A stretch of 64,000 nt of DNA, taken from NCBI GenBank assembly GCA_036844615.1, contig DAIUFK010000001.1:1-64000 (forward strand), read 5' to 3'. This DNA comes from Palsa-872 sp036844615. GTDB taxonomy: Bacteria; Chloroflexota; Dormibacteria; Dormibacterales; Dormibacteraceae. The position numbers were made by a program, and so were the translations under genes. Under the pieces are notes generated by a model, which saw only the letters and a list, made by a program, of their open reading frames with translations, was not told the origin of the DNA and ran no database searches. Below are positions 8,244 to 16,444 of the stretch, one piece after another. Position 1 is the stretch's first letter, and each line of letters starts with the position of its first letter.

Positions 8244-9002
8244 TTACGGTTTTCGAGCCCGGATGTATGCGCTTCCGATCTTGCCGTCCACGCCGGGCAT
8301 CGACTCCGTCGCGTGCACCTGGATCTTCGGATTCTGAAATCCCGCCTCGACGAGGGCTGCCCGATACTCGTCAATCGGAATGGTGCCCGAAAGGCAGCCT
8401 GCCCATGAGTCGAGACTGTTCTTGATCACCGGATCGAGCGCCTCGAGCTCCACCATGTCCGCCACGGCGAACCGACCACCTGGTCGCAGGACTCGATAGG
8501 CCTCCCTGATGACTGCAGATTTGTCTTCCGCGAGGTTGATCACGCAGTTCGAGATCACAACGTCGACCGAGGCGTCAGGCAGCGGAACGTTCTCAATCGT
8601 GCCTTTCAAAAACGTTGCGTTGGTGACGCCAGACTTCTGCGCGTTGCCGTTTGCAAGCGCCAGCATTTCGTCAGTCATGTCCACCCCGTAGGCGTGACCG
8701 CCCGGGGAGACACGCCTCGCGGACAACAGGACGTCCAGGCCGGCTCCCGACCCCAAATCGAGGACTACCTGTCCGGGTGCCAGCTGCGCGAGCATCGTCG
8801 GATTGCCACAACCTAGGCTGACCGCCTCGGTCAGGCCAATCTCCTTCAGCTCGTCGGCTGAATAAGAGCCGCTGCAACCGCAATCCGGTCCGTCGGCCTG
8901 GCAACATCCGGCGTCGGTGGATTGTCCCCCGACAGGAATCAAGGCGATCTGCTTGGCCGCACCGGCGTACCTGGAACGGACTGCTTCTCGAATTTCGCTC
9001 AT
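8244..9002 (-). CDS. arsM: Arsenite S-adenosylmethionine methyltransferase
   Basis: 252 residues. The N-terminal part has the cysteine cluster typical of bacterial ArsM (GCCQADGPDCGCSG), then the SAM-binding motif VLDLGSGAGLDVLLSA. Further conserved cysteines follow in SNCVINL and AGCLSGTI, which coordinate As(III) in the family. It would methylate arsenite to methyl- and dimethylarsenicals in the cytoplasm. The start has AGGAG a few bases upstream. It is divergent from arsR, with a palindromic operator between them, so derepression by arsenite is likely. Confidence 0.92.
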   Translation of the reverse strand: MSEIREAVRSRYAGAAKQIALIPVGGQSTDAGCCQADGPDCGCSGSYSADELKEIGLTEAVSLGCGNPTMLAQLAPGQVVLDLGSGAGLDVLLSARRVSPGGHAYGVDMTDEMLALANGNAQKSGVTNATFLKGTIENVPLPDASVDVVISNCVINLAEDKSAVIREAYRVLRPGGRFAVADMVELEALDPVIKNSLDSWAGCLSGTIPIDEYRAALVEAGFQNPKIQVHATESMPGVDGKIGSAYIRARKP

Positions 9003-9029
9003 GCCACCGTGCTCCTTTGATCGATGAAT

Positions 9030-9073
9030 GTCGATGGGTGCAGCCTACCATATCCATCGACGATTGTCGATGG
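9030..9073. promoter_or_regulatory. Likely ArsR operator in the arsM-arsR intergenic region
   Basis: A perfect inverted repeat, CCATCGAC-GATT-GTCGATGG (9054-9073), sits between the divergent arsM and arsR starts. An additional half site GTCGATGG lies at 9030-9037, giving three copies of one 8-mer in 44 bp. ArsR-type repressors bind such dyads, so both genes are probably repressed from here. Confidence 0.7.
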
Positions 9074-9092
9074 CTCAGTGTATGATCTGTCC

Positions 9093-9437
9093 ATGGCAGT
9101 CAAGGAGCTTCCGATGATCCGTCAGCGTGGAGTGTGTTGCGGCCTGCCTGACATCGACGCGGGCTGGGCGGAAGGCACAGCTGGGCTGATGAAAGCTCTC
9201 TCGGATCCGACCCGATTGACGATGGTCGCGTCGATGTGGAAGGCCGAAGAGCCGATCTGCATCTGCGACTTCACCGCAGGCCTGGAGCTCAGCCAGCCAA
9301 CCATCTCTCACCACATGGCCAAACTCAAGGGGGTCGGCCTTGTCGATTCCGAGAAGCGCGGGATCTGGGTGTATTACCGTCTCAGCGCTGACCTCGCGCC
9401 CGCCACCCGACGGCTTCTCTCCCAGCTGATCGCTTAG
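9093..9437 (+). CDS. arsR: ArsR/SmtB-family metalloid-responsive repressor
   Basis: 114 residues from ATG 9093. Winged-helix repressor: ALSDPTRLTMVASMW, the recognition helix ELSQPTISHHMAKLKGVGLV and the wing KRGIWVYYRL. The inducer-binding cysteines appear as ICICDF just before the recognition helix, resembling the classical CVCDL site, with two extra cysteines (GVCCGL) at the N-terminus that could contribute to As(III) or Sb(III) sensing. It faces arsM across a palindromic operator. Directly after its stop codon the sequence becomes a truncated oxidoreductase. Confidence 0.9.
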   Translation: MAVKELPMIRQRGVCCGLPDIDAGWAEGTAGLMKALSDPTRLTMVASMWKAEEPICICDFTAGLELSQPTISHHMAKLKGVGLVDSEKRGIWVYYRLSADLAPATRRLLSQLIA

Positions 9438-10061
9438 TTCGACCGGCGCCGCGGGCTCGGTCCAACGAAGCTGAGCTACGGCATTGAGTTCCCGCCCATC
9501 GGCAAGCGCATGGACCGGCTCGACGAAGCGCTGACTATCGCGAAGCTCATGTTCGCGCAGGACCGGCCTTCATTCGAGGGCACCTATTACAAGATCGACC
9601 GTGCGCTGAACGTCCCCCGCCCAGTGCAACCGGGAGGTCCGCAGATCCTGATCGGCGGAACCGGCGAGCGCCGGACGCTGCGCCTTCTTTCCCAGCACGG
9701 CGACATCGGTCACTGGTTCGGTGCTCCGATCGAGGAGCTGAAGCGAAAGAAGCAGATCTTCGAGGAGCATTGCGCGGCGGTGAATCGGGATCCTTCGGAG
9801 GTGCTGCTGACCCTCGGGGTCTCCCTGGTCCTGGCGGAAAACGAAAAGGACGGCAAGGCAATCGTCGACAGCCTCACACCAGAGCGACGGGCGATGGCCA
9901 GGGTCGCCACCGTGCCCGAGGCTGCAGAGTTGATCGGCCAATACATGGATGCGGGCTTCGGCGGCTTCACTTTCAACAACAACGTCTATCAGACAGCCGA
10001 GTCGATAGCGCTTGTCGGCGAGCTGATCAAAGTCGTTCACGGCAGCGCGGTACCGAACTAA
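9438..10061 (+). pseudogene. 5'-truncated LLM-class (F420-type) oxidoreductase
   Basis: Immediately after the arsR stop, in the same frame, coding similarity to luciferase-like monooxygenases begins mid-protein: LSYGIEFPPIGKRMDRLDEA, FEGTYYKIDRALNVPRPVQ and the flavin/F420-site segment PQILIGGTGERRTLRL. The expected first 100 or so residues, with the beginning of the TIM barrel, are missing. ATG 9510 would give 183 residues. No ribosome-binding site is evident there. This is either a gene remnant placed next to arsR by deletion or an assembly joint. A full-length enzyme would reduce or oxidise substrates with F420 or FMN. Confidence 0.75.
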
Positions 10062-10090
10062 CTCAGTAAGAACGCTAAAGTCTGAAAACC

Positions 10091-10636
10091 GTGAGCGGTG
10101 TCTTGCTCGAGCTGTTCAGACACAAGACCTGGGCGACGCTGCGCCCGATCGAGTACTGCCAGCGCCTCGCTGACGAACACCTGGACGCCACGATCCCCGG
10201 CACCTTTGGCACGATCCGGGAGACGTTGCGGCACGTGGTCGAGGCCGAGCAGGGCTACCTCTCGATCCTGACGCGTGAGCCATTCAGTTCAAAAGAAGCA
10301 GCCGAGGTTTTCGTATCGCCGGACCCCTTACATGAAGGGCCCGTGCCCCTGGATCAGCTCGCGGACAGCATTCGACGCATGGGCCCGCGCTGGGAGGCCC
10401 TTGCCAAGGACGCCGACCTCGCAGCGCGCGAGGTCACCACCACTGACGGCTGGCGCGTGCCGGGGTCGGTGCCGATGGCGCAAGCCATCCACCACGCCGG
10501 CGACCACCGCAGCCACATCATGTCGATCCTTGGCGCACGCGGCTTGGAACTGCCCGGGCCCAATGACCTTGACGTGTGGGGCTACGCCGAGGCAGAAGAC
10601 CAGATGCAGGAGCTGAAAGAGACCTCCAGCGACTGA
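10091..10636 (+). CDS. DinB-family protein
   Basis: 181 residues from GTG 10091. Four-helix DinB fold with the usual three metal-ligand histidines: one in RETLRHVVEAEQGYL and two in the late helix QAIHHAGDHRSHI. Family members are metal-dependent thiol transferases or hydrolases using bacillithiol, mycothiol or glutathione, many with unknown substrates. It is distinct from the ClbS-type protein at 4441. It converges with the CBS-domain gene on the opposite strand. Confidence 0.8.
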   Translation: MSGVLLELFRHKTWATLRPIEYCQRLADEHLDATIPGTFGTIRETLRHVVEAEQGYLSILTREPFSSKEAAEVFVSPDPLHEGPVPLDQLADSIRRMGPRWEALAKDADLAAREVTTTDGWRVPGSVPMAQAIHHAGDHRSHIMSILGARGLELPGPNDLDVWGYAEAEDQMQELKETSSD

Positions 10637-10657
10637 GAGCGGGGTGAGGGTGCTCGA

Positions 10658-11083
10658 CTAGTTGTTAGGTGGAGCTGCGCTGATCTCGGACAGGGCAGCA
10701 CCCTCATCCTTCTCCTTGGCAAGATCACCAAGCGAGACGATCCCCACCAGCCGGCCCTTGTCGACCACCGGAACTCGGCGGATTGCCTTCTCTCGCATGA
10801 GGTTCGCCACCTCATCCACTGACTGGTCAGAGCTGACCGTCGTGACGTCACCGCTGCAGATGTCCCCGACCTTGACCAGCTTGGGGTCGCGGCCGTCCGC
10901 AACAGCCCGGACGACGATGTCGCGATCGGTGACAACTCCGCAAACCGAACCGTCCTGAGCGCGGAGGACGATTACGCTGCCGAAATCCTTCTCGCGCATC
11001 GCGCGAGCTGCGTCGACAAGCGTTGCGCTTTCATCGAGCCCGACTGGACTCGCACTCATGACGTCTTTGACTGTCCTTGTCAT
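10658..11083 (-). CDS. Two-CBS-domain protein
   Basis: 141 residues beginning MTRTVKDVMSASPVGL, with GGAGG upstream of ATG 11083; a longer frame to 11176 lacks support. Two CBS motifs in tandem: the first spans about 7-65 (VLRAQDGSVCGVVTDRDIV), the second about 73-125 (IRRVPVVDKGRLVGIVSLGD). A CBS pair normally binds an adenine nucleotide and acts as an energy or stress sensor. There is no attached enzyme or DNA-binding domain, so its partner is unknown. Confidence 0.9.
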   Translation of the reverse strand: MTRTVKDVMSASPVGLDESATLVDAARAMREKDFGSVIVLRAQDGSVCGVVTDRDIVVRAVADGRDPKLVKVGDICSGDVTTVSSDQSVDEVANLMREKAIRRVPVVDKGRLVGIVSLGDLAKEKDEGAALSEISAAPPNN

Positions 11084-11191
11084 CTCGCATCCCTCCGTGA
11101 ATGGAACTCTGCAAGCGCCCATGGCGCTGAATGCCCCCAAGAACTGAACGCGATGGCGTCGCCGAAGTACCCACATGCGGAATCACCTTCG

Positions 11192-11419
11192 TCAGTGGCT
11201 CTTCTCCGCAACGGTGACCAGCAGGTCCAAGGTGTTGCGCACTGCGACGAGGAGCAGCACAAGGACTACCCCCACCAGCACGGCGAGCGCGGTTCCGGTG
11301 GAGCCCAAATAGAACAGAACGCCGATGACTCCGAGGGCAAGGCATCTGAGCATGCTCAACCCGAATCGCGAGATCAACAGCCGCAGACTCAGGGTTCGCG
11401 CGCGCCTTGCGCGACTCAT
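11192..11419 (-). CDS. Small two-helix membrane protein
   Basis: 75 residues: a basic N-terminus (MSRARRARTLSLRLL), then two hydrophobic helices (about 23-38 and 43-60) and a short tail. No family recognised. It lies 52 nt downstream of the zinc-type permease gene on the same strand and may be the last gene of that operon. The arginine-rich start and clear hydrophobic segments make it more likely real than a chance frame. Confidence 0.5.
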   Translation of the reverse strand: MSRARRARTLSLRLLISRFGLSMLRCLALGVIGVLFYLGSTGTALAVLVGVVLVLLLVAVRNTLDLLVTVAEKSH

Positions 11420-11471
11420 GTCGCGCTGATCCTAAAGCGGGCGATCCACCGAGAAGGGGTGCATCTGGACC

Positions 11472-12380
11472 CTAGGCCACCGTTGCACCGGCTGCGCGTT
11501 GCTGCAACCACTGCAGGATAGGTTCCGACAGCCTCACCGCGACATAGGTTGCGAACGCGAGAGAGGTTATGAAGAAGCTCACCGGGTGGGGCGAGAAGAA
11601 AGCGATGCTCAATCCGAGCCAGGTGAAGGCGAGGGCCAGCAGGACGCCGATGAGGATTGCGGTCGGCGGCCGGCTCGTGAACCTGACTGCGATGGCGGCG
11701 GGGGTGACGATCAGGGCGAAGATCAACAGCACTCCCACCACCTGCACAGCCTCTGTCACCGCCACCGCCAGGATCGCCATGAAACCGATCGACAGCGCGG
11801 TCACCGGAACTCCCTTGGCGCTGGCCAGCTCCTCGTCGACCGACGAGAACAATAGAGGTCGGTAGACGGCGACGAGGCCGACGACTGTCACGATGCCCGC
11901 GACCAACGTGACTGCCACGTCGCCGGAGCTGATGCCGAGGATCTGGCCGAACAGGAGCGCATAGGCCTCGGTGGCGTACCCGCGATAAAGGGAGATGAAC
12001 AGGACTCCGAGCCCAAGCGTCCAGGCGAGCACTATGCCAATCGTCACGTCGCGGCCGCGCACGCGATTGCCGAGAGCTCCGATCACGACCCCGCTCCCGA
12101 GCGTGAAGGCAAGGAGGCCGACTATCGGGTTGAGCGAAAGGACCACCGCTCCCGTCGCGCCGGCGAAGCCGATATGCGAGAGAGCATGCGCGGCGAAGGC
12201 GGATCCCCTCAGCACCACGAAGTAGCCGATGGCGCCGGCCACTATGGCGACGATGGTGCCGGCCTCGAAGGCGTGAACCATGAAGTCGTAGTGCAAGAGC
12301 ATGGCCAGGTCTTCCAGCGGGTTCCAGCTTGGCTGCGATGAGGTGTTCGAGATGGTCAGCTGGACTGCGACGTCAACCAT
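11472..12380 (-). CDS. znuB: Zinc/manganese-type ABC transporter permease
   Basis: 302 residues with eight or nine predicted membrane helices, ABC-3 family. Recognisable are LRGSAFAAHALSHIGFAGAT in the first third and VVGVLLIFALIVTPAAIAVR near the end. It forms the membrane channel of a metal importer with the ATPase encoded just upstream: the end of that gene overlaps this start by 8 nt. A Fur/Zur-type regulator is divergent from the operon. Zn or Mn cannot be decided from the permease. Confidence 0.9.
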   Translation of the reverse strand: MVDVAVQLTISNTSSQPSWNPLEDLAMLLHYDFMVHAFEAGTIVAIVAGAIGYFVVLRGSAFAAHALSHIGFAGATGAVVLSLNPIVGLLAFTLGSGVVIGALGNRVRGRDVTIGIVLAWTLGLGVLFISLYRGYATEAYALLFGQILGISSGDVAVTLVAGIVTVVGLVAVYRPLLFSSVDEELASAKGVPVTALSIGFMAILAVAVTEAVQVVGVLLIFALIVTPAAIAVRFTSRPPTAILIGVLLALAFTWLGLSIAFFSPHPVSFFITSLAFATYVAVRLSEPILQWLQQRAAGATVA

Positions 12381-13173
12381 GAGGGTGGCTTACCTCCTCC
12401 TCGAGGCCGACGACGAAGATGCGACCACGACTGTCGGTCAGCACCTCAACTGGAGACGAATAGATCGCGGACAGCGACTCTGACGTGATGATTTCGGCCG
12501 GCTTTCCCATCGCCACCTTGCCGTGGGCGACATAAAGAACGTGGTCGATGTGCCTCAACAGCGGGTTGACGTCGTGGGCGATCAGCAGGATGGTCAGCTG
12601 GCGCATGCGCGCCACCTCGCTGATCAGCTGAACGATTGCCCCCTGGTTGCGGACGTCGAGGTGGGAGAGCGGTTCGTCCATGAGCAGCAGGCGCGGGTTG
12701 CCCACCAGCGCCTGCGCCAGGAGCAGCCGCTGCTGCTCGCCTCCCGACAGCCTTCCGAGCGGTCGGCCCGCATAGCCGGTTGCCCCCACTGCGTCAATGG
12801 CTGCAACGGCAGCTCGCTCCGCCTGTGCGCGACCTGCAACACGTACGCCCCAGCGATGGCCGTCGATTCCCAGGCCGACAAAATCAAGACCGCGGAGGGA
12901 CAAGTCAGGATCGAAGCTCGAGCCCTGGGGGATGTAGCCGATCTGGGGATTGCCGCGGTGGGGCGGTTGGCCGAGCACCTCGAGGCGGCCGGCGGTGGCA
13001 GGCAGCTGGCCGAGGATCATCCTTATCAGCGTCGTTTTGCCACCGCCGTTGGGCCCGAGGATGGCGGTGAAAGAGCCTGTCGGGATCGAAAAGCCTGCGC
13101 CCGACCAGATCACCCGGCTTCCGTAGCCGGCGGACAGATCCCGTGCAACGACGGCTGCGGCGGGGTCTTTCAC
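12373..13173 (-). CDS. znuC: Zinc/manganese-type ABC transporter ATPase
   Basis: 266 residues. Walker A GPNGGGKTT, signature LSGGEQQR, Walker B LLLMDEP, D-loop SHLD and switch His in LIAHDVNP are all intact. It energises import of the metal carried by the lipoprotein encoded upstream. The start overlaps the stop of the binding-protein gene by 4 nt, and its end overlaps the permease start, so the three are translated as one tight unit. Confidence 0.92.
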   Translation of the reverse strand: MKDPAAAVVARDLSAGYGSRVIWSGAGFSIPTGSFTAILGPNGGGKTTLIRMILGQLPATAGRLEVLGQPPHRGNPQIGYIPQGSSFDPDLSLRGLDFVGLGIDGHRWGVRVAGRAQAERAAVAAIDAVGATGYAGRPLGRLSGGEQQRLLLAQALVGNPRLLLMDEPLSHLDVRNQGAIVQLISEVARMRQLTILLIAHDVNPLLRHIDHVLYVAHGKVAMGKPAEIITSESLSAIYSSPVEVLTDSRGRIFVVGLEEEVSHPHG

Positions 13174-14069
13174 GACGACCCGACGGTAAGGGCGTTTTCC
13201 AGGCTGACCAGCTGCCGCAGCTGCCAGTCCTGGAAGGTCGAGGTGTCAGGCTGAAGCGTCTCGGAAATACCCACCACTGGGATGTGGTTCGCGATCGCCA
13301 GGTTCTTCATGTTCGTCGTGATCGAGGTTGCGGTCTGGACGTTGTACACGAGGACCTTGATCTGCCTGTTCGTGATCTGGTCCTGGAAGGCGGCAACTGC
13401 GCTCGCAGGTGGGTCGTTGCCCTCGGACACCGCCTGCATGAACTCGGCAGGAGAGATGAGGTTGAGGCCTGTCGCGTTCGCCGTGTAGGCAAAGACGCTC
13501 TCGGTTGAACCGACAGGCTTGACGACGAACTTGGCTTTGATCTCTGCGATCCGGTCGAGGTACGGCTTCACAGCGCTCGCAAAGGTCCCGCGCTGCTGGT
13601 CGAAGTAGGCAGCGTCCGCTGGATCGATCGATTTGTAGATAGCGGTGATCCGGTCGGCGACGTTGATCACGTAATCGGGGTAGTACCAGAAGTGGGGGTT
13701 GTCGCCAGGCTTCTTGCCGAGAAGGGCTGCAACTGTCAGCACCTGACGGTGGCTGCTCGGATTGGCGGCGAGAAGCTTCTGGCCCCAGTCGTCATACCCC
13801 GCTCCATTCAGGATCACGAGCGCGGCGTCGGCGAACGCTCGGGCGTCGTTCGTGCTGCTCTCGTACTCATGGGGGTCGGCATTGGGGTCGGAGACGACGC
13901 TTTGAACGTCCGCCTTGGCGCCACCGAGCTGGACCGCGATGCTGCCCCAGAAATTTTCAGCTGCCACCACTTTGACCAACCCGGACTGAGACTCCGCCGT
14001 GCTCTCCGCGCAGGCCGCACTTGCGAGCGCCAAGGCGACGGCGACCATCACCGACCCTGCCGTTCGCAT
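13170..14069 (-). CDS. znuA: Zinc-type ABC transporter substrate-binding lipoprotein
   Basis: 299 residues from ATG 14069; a longer frame exists but this start gives a proper signal peptide (MRTAGSVMVAVALALASAAC) with lipobox Cys20. Cluster A-I metal-binding fold: DPNADPHEYESS and NPHFWYYP supply the usual two histidine ligands, and the C-terminal half has ISPAEFMQAVSEGNDP and ISETLQPD. There is no His-rich loop as in many ZnuA proteins, so manganese or another divalent metal remains possible. First gene of the operon, divergent from a Fur/Zur gene. Confidence 0.87.
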   Translation of the reverse strand: MRTAGSVMVAVALALASAACAESTAESQSGLVKVVAAENFWGSIAVQLGGAKADVQSVVSDPNADPHEYESSTNDARAFADAALVILNGAGYDDWGQKLLAANPSSHRQVLTVAALLGKKPGDNPHFWYYPDYVINVADRITAIYKSIDPADAAYFDQQRGTFASAVKPYLDRIAEIKAKFVVKPVGSTESVFAYTANATGLNLISPAEFMQAVSEGNDPPASAVAAFQDQITNRQIKVLVYNVQTATSITTNMKNLAIANHIPVVGISETLQPDTSTFQDWQLRQLVSLENALTVGSS

Positions 14070-14129
14070 GCGCAACAGTATTGCACAATGGCATTGCGCA
14101 TTGTGTGTGCATATGGCTATAGTTGAGGT
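14070..14129. promoter_or_regulatory. Divergent znu/zur promoter with overlapping inverted repeats
   Basis: This 60-bp gap holds nested dyads: TGCGCAA (14069-14075) facing TTGCACA (14081-14087), CAATG-G-CATTG (14086-14096), and TTGCACA again pairing loosely with the distal CATTGTGTGTGCA. Such AT-richer dyads within a GC-rich genome are what a Fur/Zur-type dimer binds. Both znuA and the regulator are probably zinc-repressed from here. Confidence 0.55.
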
Positions 14130-14537
14130 GTGGCCCCGCCAAGTCCGATCCGCGACAGAGTCAGGCTCCTGTTCGCAACCCCGGGCCGCCATGTCTGGTC
14201 GACCGAGGAGCTGCACGAAGCGGTAAGGGCTTCACTTGGCGGCGCCGACTACTCGAGCGTCTTCCGGGCGGTGGCGGGCATGGAGCGCGAAGGGTTGATC
14301 GACAGGATCGACCTGGCCGACGGAAAGGCGCACTACGAGCTGCGGGATAAGCACCACGACCATGTTCGTTGCGATTCGTGTGGCAGAGTCGCAGGGGTCA
14401 CTGGGTGCATTCTGGAAAATGCGACCTCAGCCGTTGAGAGCGACACAGGGTTCAAGATCAGCAGCCACCAGCTGCTGTTCACGGGACTCTGTTCGGACTG
14501 CGCAAAAGGGAACGAGCCACCGTCGTGGCGGGGCTAG
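14130..14537 (+). CDS. zur: Fur-family metal-responsive repressor, probably Zur
   Basis: 135 residues from GTG 14130. N-terminal winged helix (HVWSTEELHEAVRASLGG, YSSVFRAVAGMEREGLI), then the Fur dimer domain. HHDHVRCDSCGRVAGVTGC and the terminal LCSDCAKG provide two CxxC pairs that form the structural zinc site, and the HHDH stretch gives regulatory-site ligands. Divergence from a zinc-type ABC operon argues for Zur rather than Fur or PerR. The start lies directly against the shared operator region, consistent with autoregulation. Confidence 0.85.
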   Translation: MAPPSPIRDRVRLLFATPGRHVWSTEELHEAVRASLGGADYSSVFRAVAGMEREGLIDRIDLADGKAHYELRDKHHDHVRCDSCGRVAGVTGCILENATSAVESDTGFKISSHQLLFTGLCSDCAKGNEPPSWRG

Positions 14538-14774
14538 GAGAAAGTCAGCGGTCGCCTGACGCCGGCTCGTAGGTCTTGGGAGGGCGACGCATGCCAACTG
14601 TTGAGGAAGGGATTCAGTCGCAGCAGCACAACATCGAGAAGGCGTGGCCGGACCATCGATGAGCTCGTACGCATAATCGCCCTGTTCACGCACCGCGTTC
14701 GAGTTTCAACCACCGCCGAGGTCGACTCAGAGCTCGAAACGTGGCTGCGCGCAGCCTACCTAGCTGCCGGCTGA
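14538..14774 (+). pseudogene. Open frame with a protein-like C-terminal remnant; rest of the 14538-14861 gap empty
   Basis: In the frame that follows the zur stop, the last 43 residues before TGA 14774 read GRTIDELVRIIALFTHRVRV, then STTAEVDSELETWLRAAYLA. Their shape resembles the tail of DUF5655-type proteins, but nothing upstream in the frame looks conserved and no start with a binding site exists. Probably a relic of a lost gene. From 14775 to 14861 I see nothing. Confidence 0.3.
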
Positions 14775-14861
14775 CGCCACCCGAGAGCATCCGTGCCCAA
14801 CGTTGGCTACGATCCGCCCTCATGGCCCGGGGAGCCAGCGCGGCCAAGGTAATGGCGCAGA

Positions 14862-15662
14862 TCAATATGCCTCTTGAAGACCTCCGCGCCGGGCATACGC
14901 CTCCAGCAGCCTGAAGAGCGCGTAGCCGGCCAACGCGTAGAGCACGCCAACCACGACTTCGCCCGCGAGAAGGCCGCTGATGTGACTGAACGAGGCCCCG
15001 GCGGCGGCTTCGCGCGCGGCCTCGACGCCTCGGGTCAGAGGCAGTCCGTACGACACAAGCTGGATCACCTCGGGTAGGCGGCTGACCGGGAAGTTGATTC
15101 CGCAGACGACAAGCAGCAGGTAGTAGACGACGTTGGCGATGATTATCGCGTCGCGCATGATCAGCCCGATGCTGCCGAACAGCAGGCCGAGGCCCGCCGT
15201 GGTGAAGGAGATCACAAGCACGCATAGACCGAGCAACAGCAGGTTGCCGTGCTGAAGGTCGAGCCCGAAAAGAATCGCCGCCACCGCCAGGCCGACGATC
15301 ACCGTCGCAATGCCGTCGATCACGTTCACCACTGCACGACTCAAAAAGGTCACGAGCCGGTTCGCGGGTGAGGCAAGGAGAATCGGCAACGTTCCAAATT
15401 GGCGTTCGTTCGCAACGGTGGCGATGACACCAAAGATGCCCGCGTTGGCAGTGAGCTGGAGGGCGTTGCCCAACGCGAAGTAGAGGGCATTCTGTCGGCC
15501 TGTGGCATACGTGCCGAGCTCGACGAAGAAAAGGATCTGCGTCACCGGCAGCAGCACCTTGTAAGCGATATAGCCTTGGACCGTCGCCCACTGGAACAGC
15601 GCCACGTACTGGAAATACGTCGAGCGCGCAAACACTCCGACCTCCGATTGAAGGCGCCTCAT
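14862..15662 (-). CDS. ABC-2 type transporter permease
   Basis: 266 residues, six predicted membrane helices, ABC-2 family. Conserved-looking features are FFVELGTYATGRQNALYF near the N-terminus and the amphipathic NERQFGTLPILLASPANR just before the third helix, a typical ABC-2 element. Third gene of a minus-strand operon (ATPase, permease, permease) with 4-nt overlaps. Two unequal permeases with one ATPase suggest a heteromeric exporter of a drug, lipid or polymer. Substrate unknown. Confidence 0.85.
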   Translation of the reverse strand: MRRLQSEVGVFARSTYFQYVALFQWATVQGYIAYKVLLPVTQILFFVELGTYATGRQNALYFALGNALQLTANAGIFGVIATVANERQFGTLPILLASPANRLVTFLSRAVVNVIDGIATVIVGLAVAAILFGLDLQHGNLLLLGLCVLVISFTTAGLGLLFGSIGLIMRDAIIIANVVYYLLLVVCGINFPVSRLPEVIQLVSYGLPLTRGVEAAREAAAGASFSHISGLLAGEVVVGVLYALAGYALFRLLEAYARRGGLQEAY

Positions 15663-16444
15663 GCGAGGGCAAGCTCCCCTGAGACTCGCGCGCGCCTCTC
15701 AACCATCTGATAGAGGAAGAGCGCCCCCACCAGGTACGCGAGGCTGATGAGGATCGCGGCAAGCCACCACAGCGCGAAGTCATGCGGGCCTTCATTCGTG
15801 GTGGCGGCATAGATGGCTCTGGTCGCCCATGTCGGTGAGAGGGACCCGGAGATCACCTGTGCCCAAGGCGCCAGCACCGTCACCGGGAACATGAATCCAC
15901 AGAGCACGTAAACGCCAAGCTCGAACCCGTTGAGCATGCTGAAGGCCCAGCGCCACAGCGCGAACAGCGGAGTCAGGGTGATCGAGATGGTGAGGAAGGT
16001 GAAGCTCAGCACGCCAATCGAGATGGCCAAGCGCGCCGCGTCGACGCCAGGCAAGAGCGCATGGAAGCCGAAGTAGGCGAAAGCCACCGTGGGCAGGAAG
16101 GAAAGAATCCCAAACAGCAGGCTGCCGCAAGCCTTGCCGAGGACGATGACCCAGAGCGGAGTGGGCACCGCGAATATCTGCTCCAGCGTGCCGTTCCACC
16201 TCTCGTCCTGGATGCCGTTGCCACCGTCCAGGTACGCCACGCCCCAGTAGCCGATCAGGCCGCCGCCAAGGACTCCGTACGCGAGCTGCGTCGTGGTGGC
16301 GCCGGGGCGACTCAGGACGAACAGGCCGATCGCGGTGAAGATGGTGGGAAACAGAAGCCAGTTCAGATACGCCCATGGGCTGATCACCCGCAGGCGCATG
16401 CTCACGGCGAAAGCGCTGAACGCGGCGCGAACAAGCGAAATCAA
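15659..16444 (-). CDS. ABC-2 type transporter permease
   Basis: 261 residues with six membrane helices. It resembles its downstream partner in plan: a short cytosolic start (MISLVRAAFSAFAVSMRLRV), the amphipathic DERWNGTLEQIFAVPTPLWV that matches the partner's element, and a conserved Pro-rich loop (MFPVTVLAPWAQVISGSLSP). Overlaps both neighbours by 4 nt, so the two permeases are probably made in equal amount with the ATPase. Confidence 0.85.
   Translation of the reverse strand: MISLVRAAFSAFAVSMRLRVISPWAYLNWLLFPTIFTAIGLFVLSRPGATTTQLAYGVLGGGLIGYWGVAYLDGGNGIQDERWNGTLEQIFAVPTPLWVIVLGKACGSLLFGILSFLPTVAFAYFGFHALLPGVDAARLAISIGVLSFTFLTISITLTPLFALWRWAFSMLNGFELGVYVLCGFMFPVTVLAPWAQVISGSLSPTWATRAIYAATTNEGPHDFALWWLAAILISLAYLVGALFLYQMVERRARVSGELALA

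Noticed and set aside
14686..15810. Long minus-strand frame (374 codons) over the ABC-2 permeases
   Set aside because: It lies in another frame over two clear permease genes on the same strand, is Arg/Pro-rich and has no family pattern: a GC-codon shadow.
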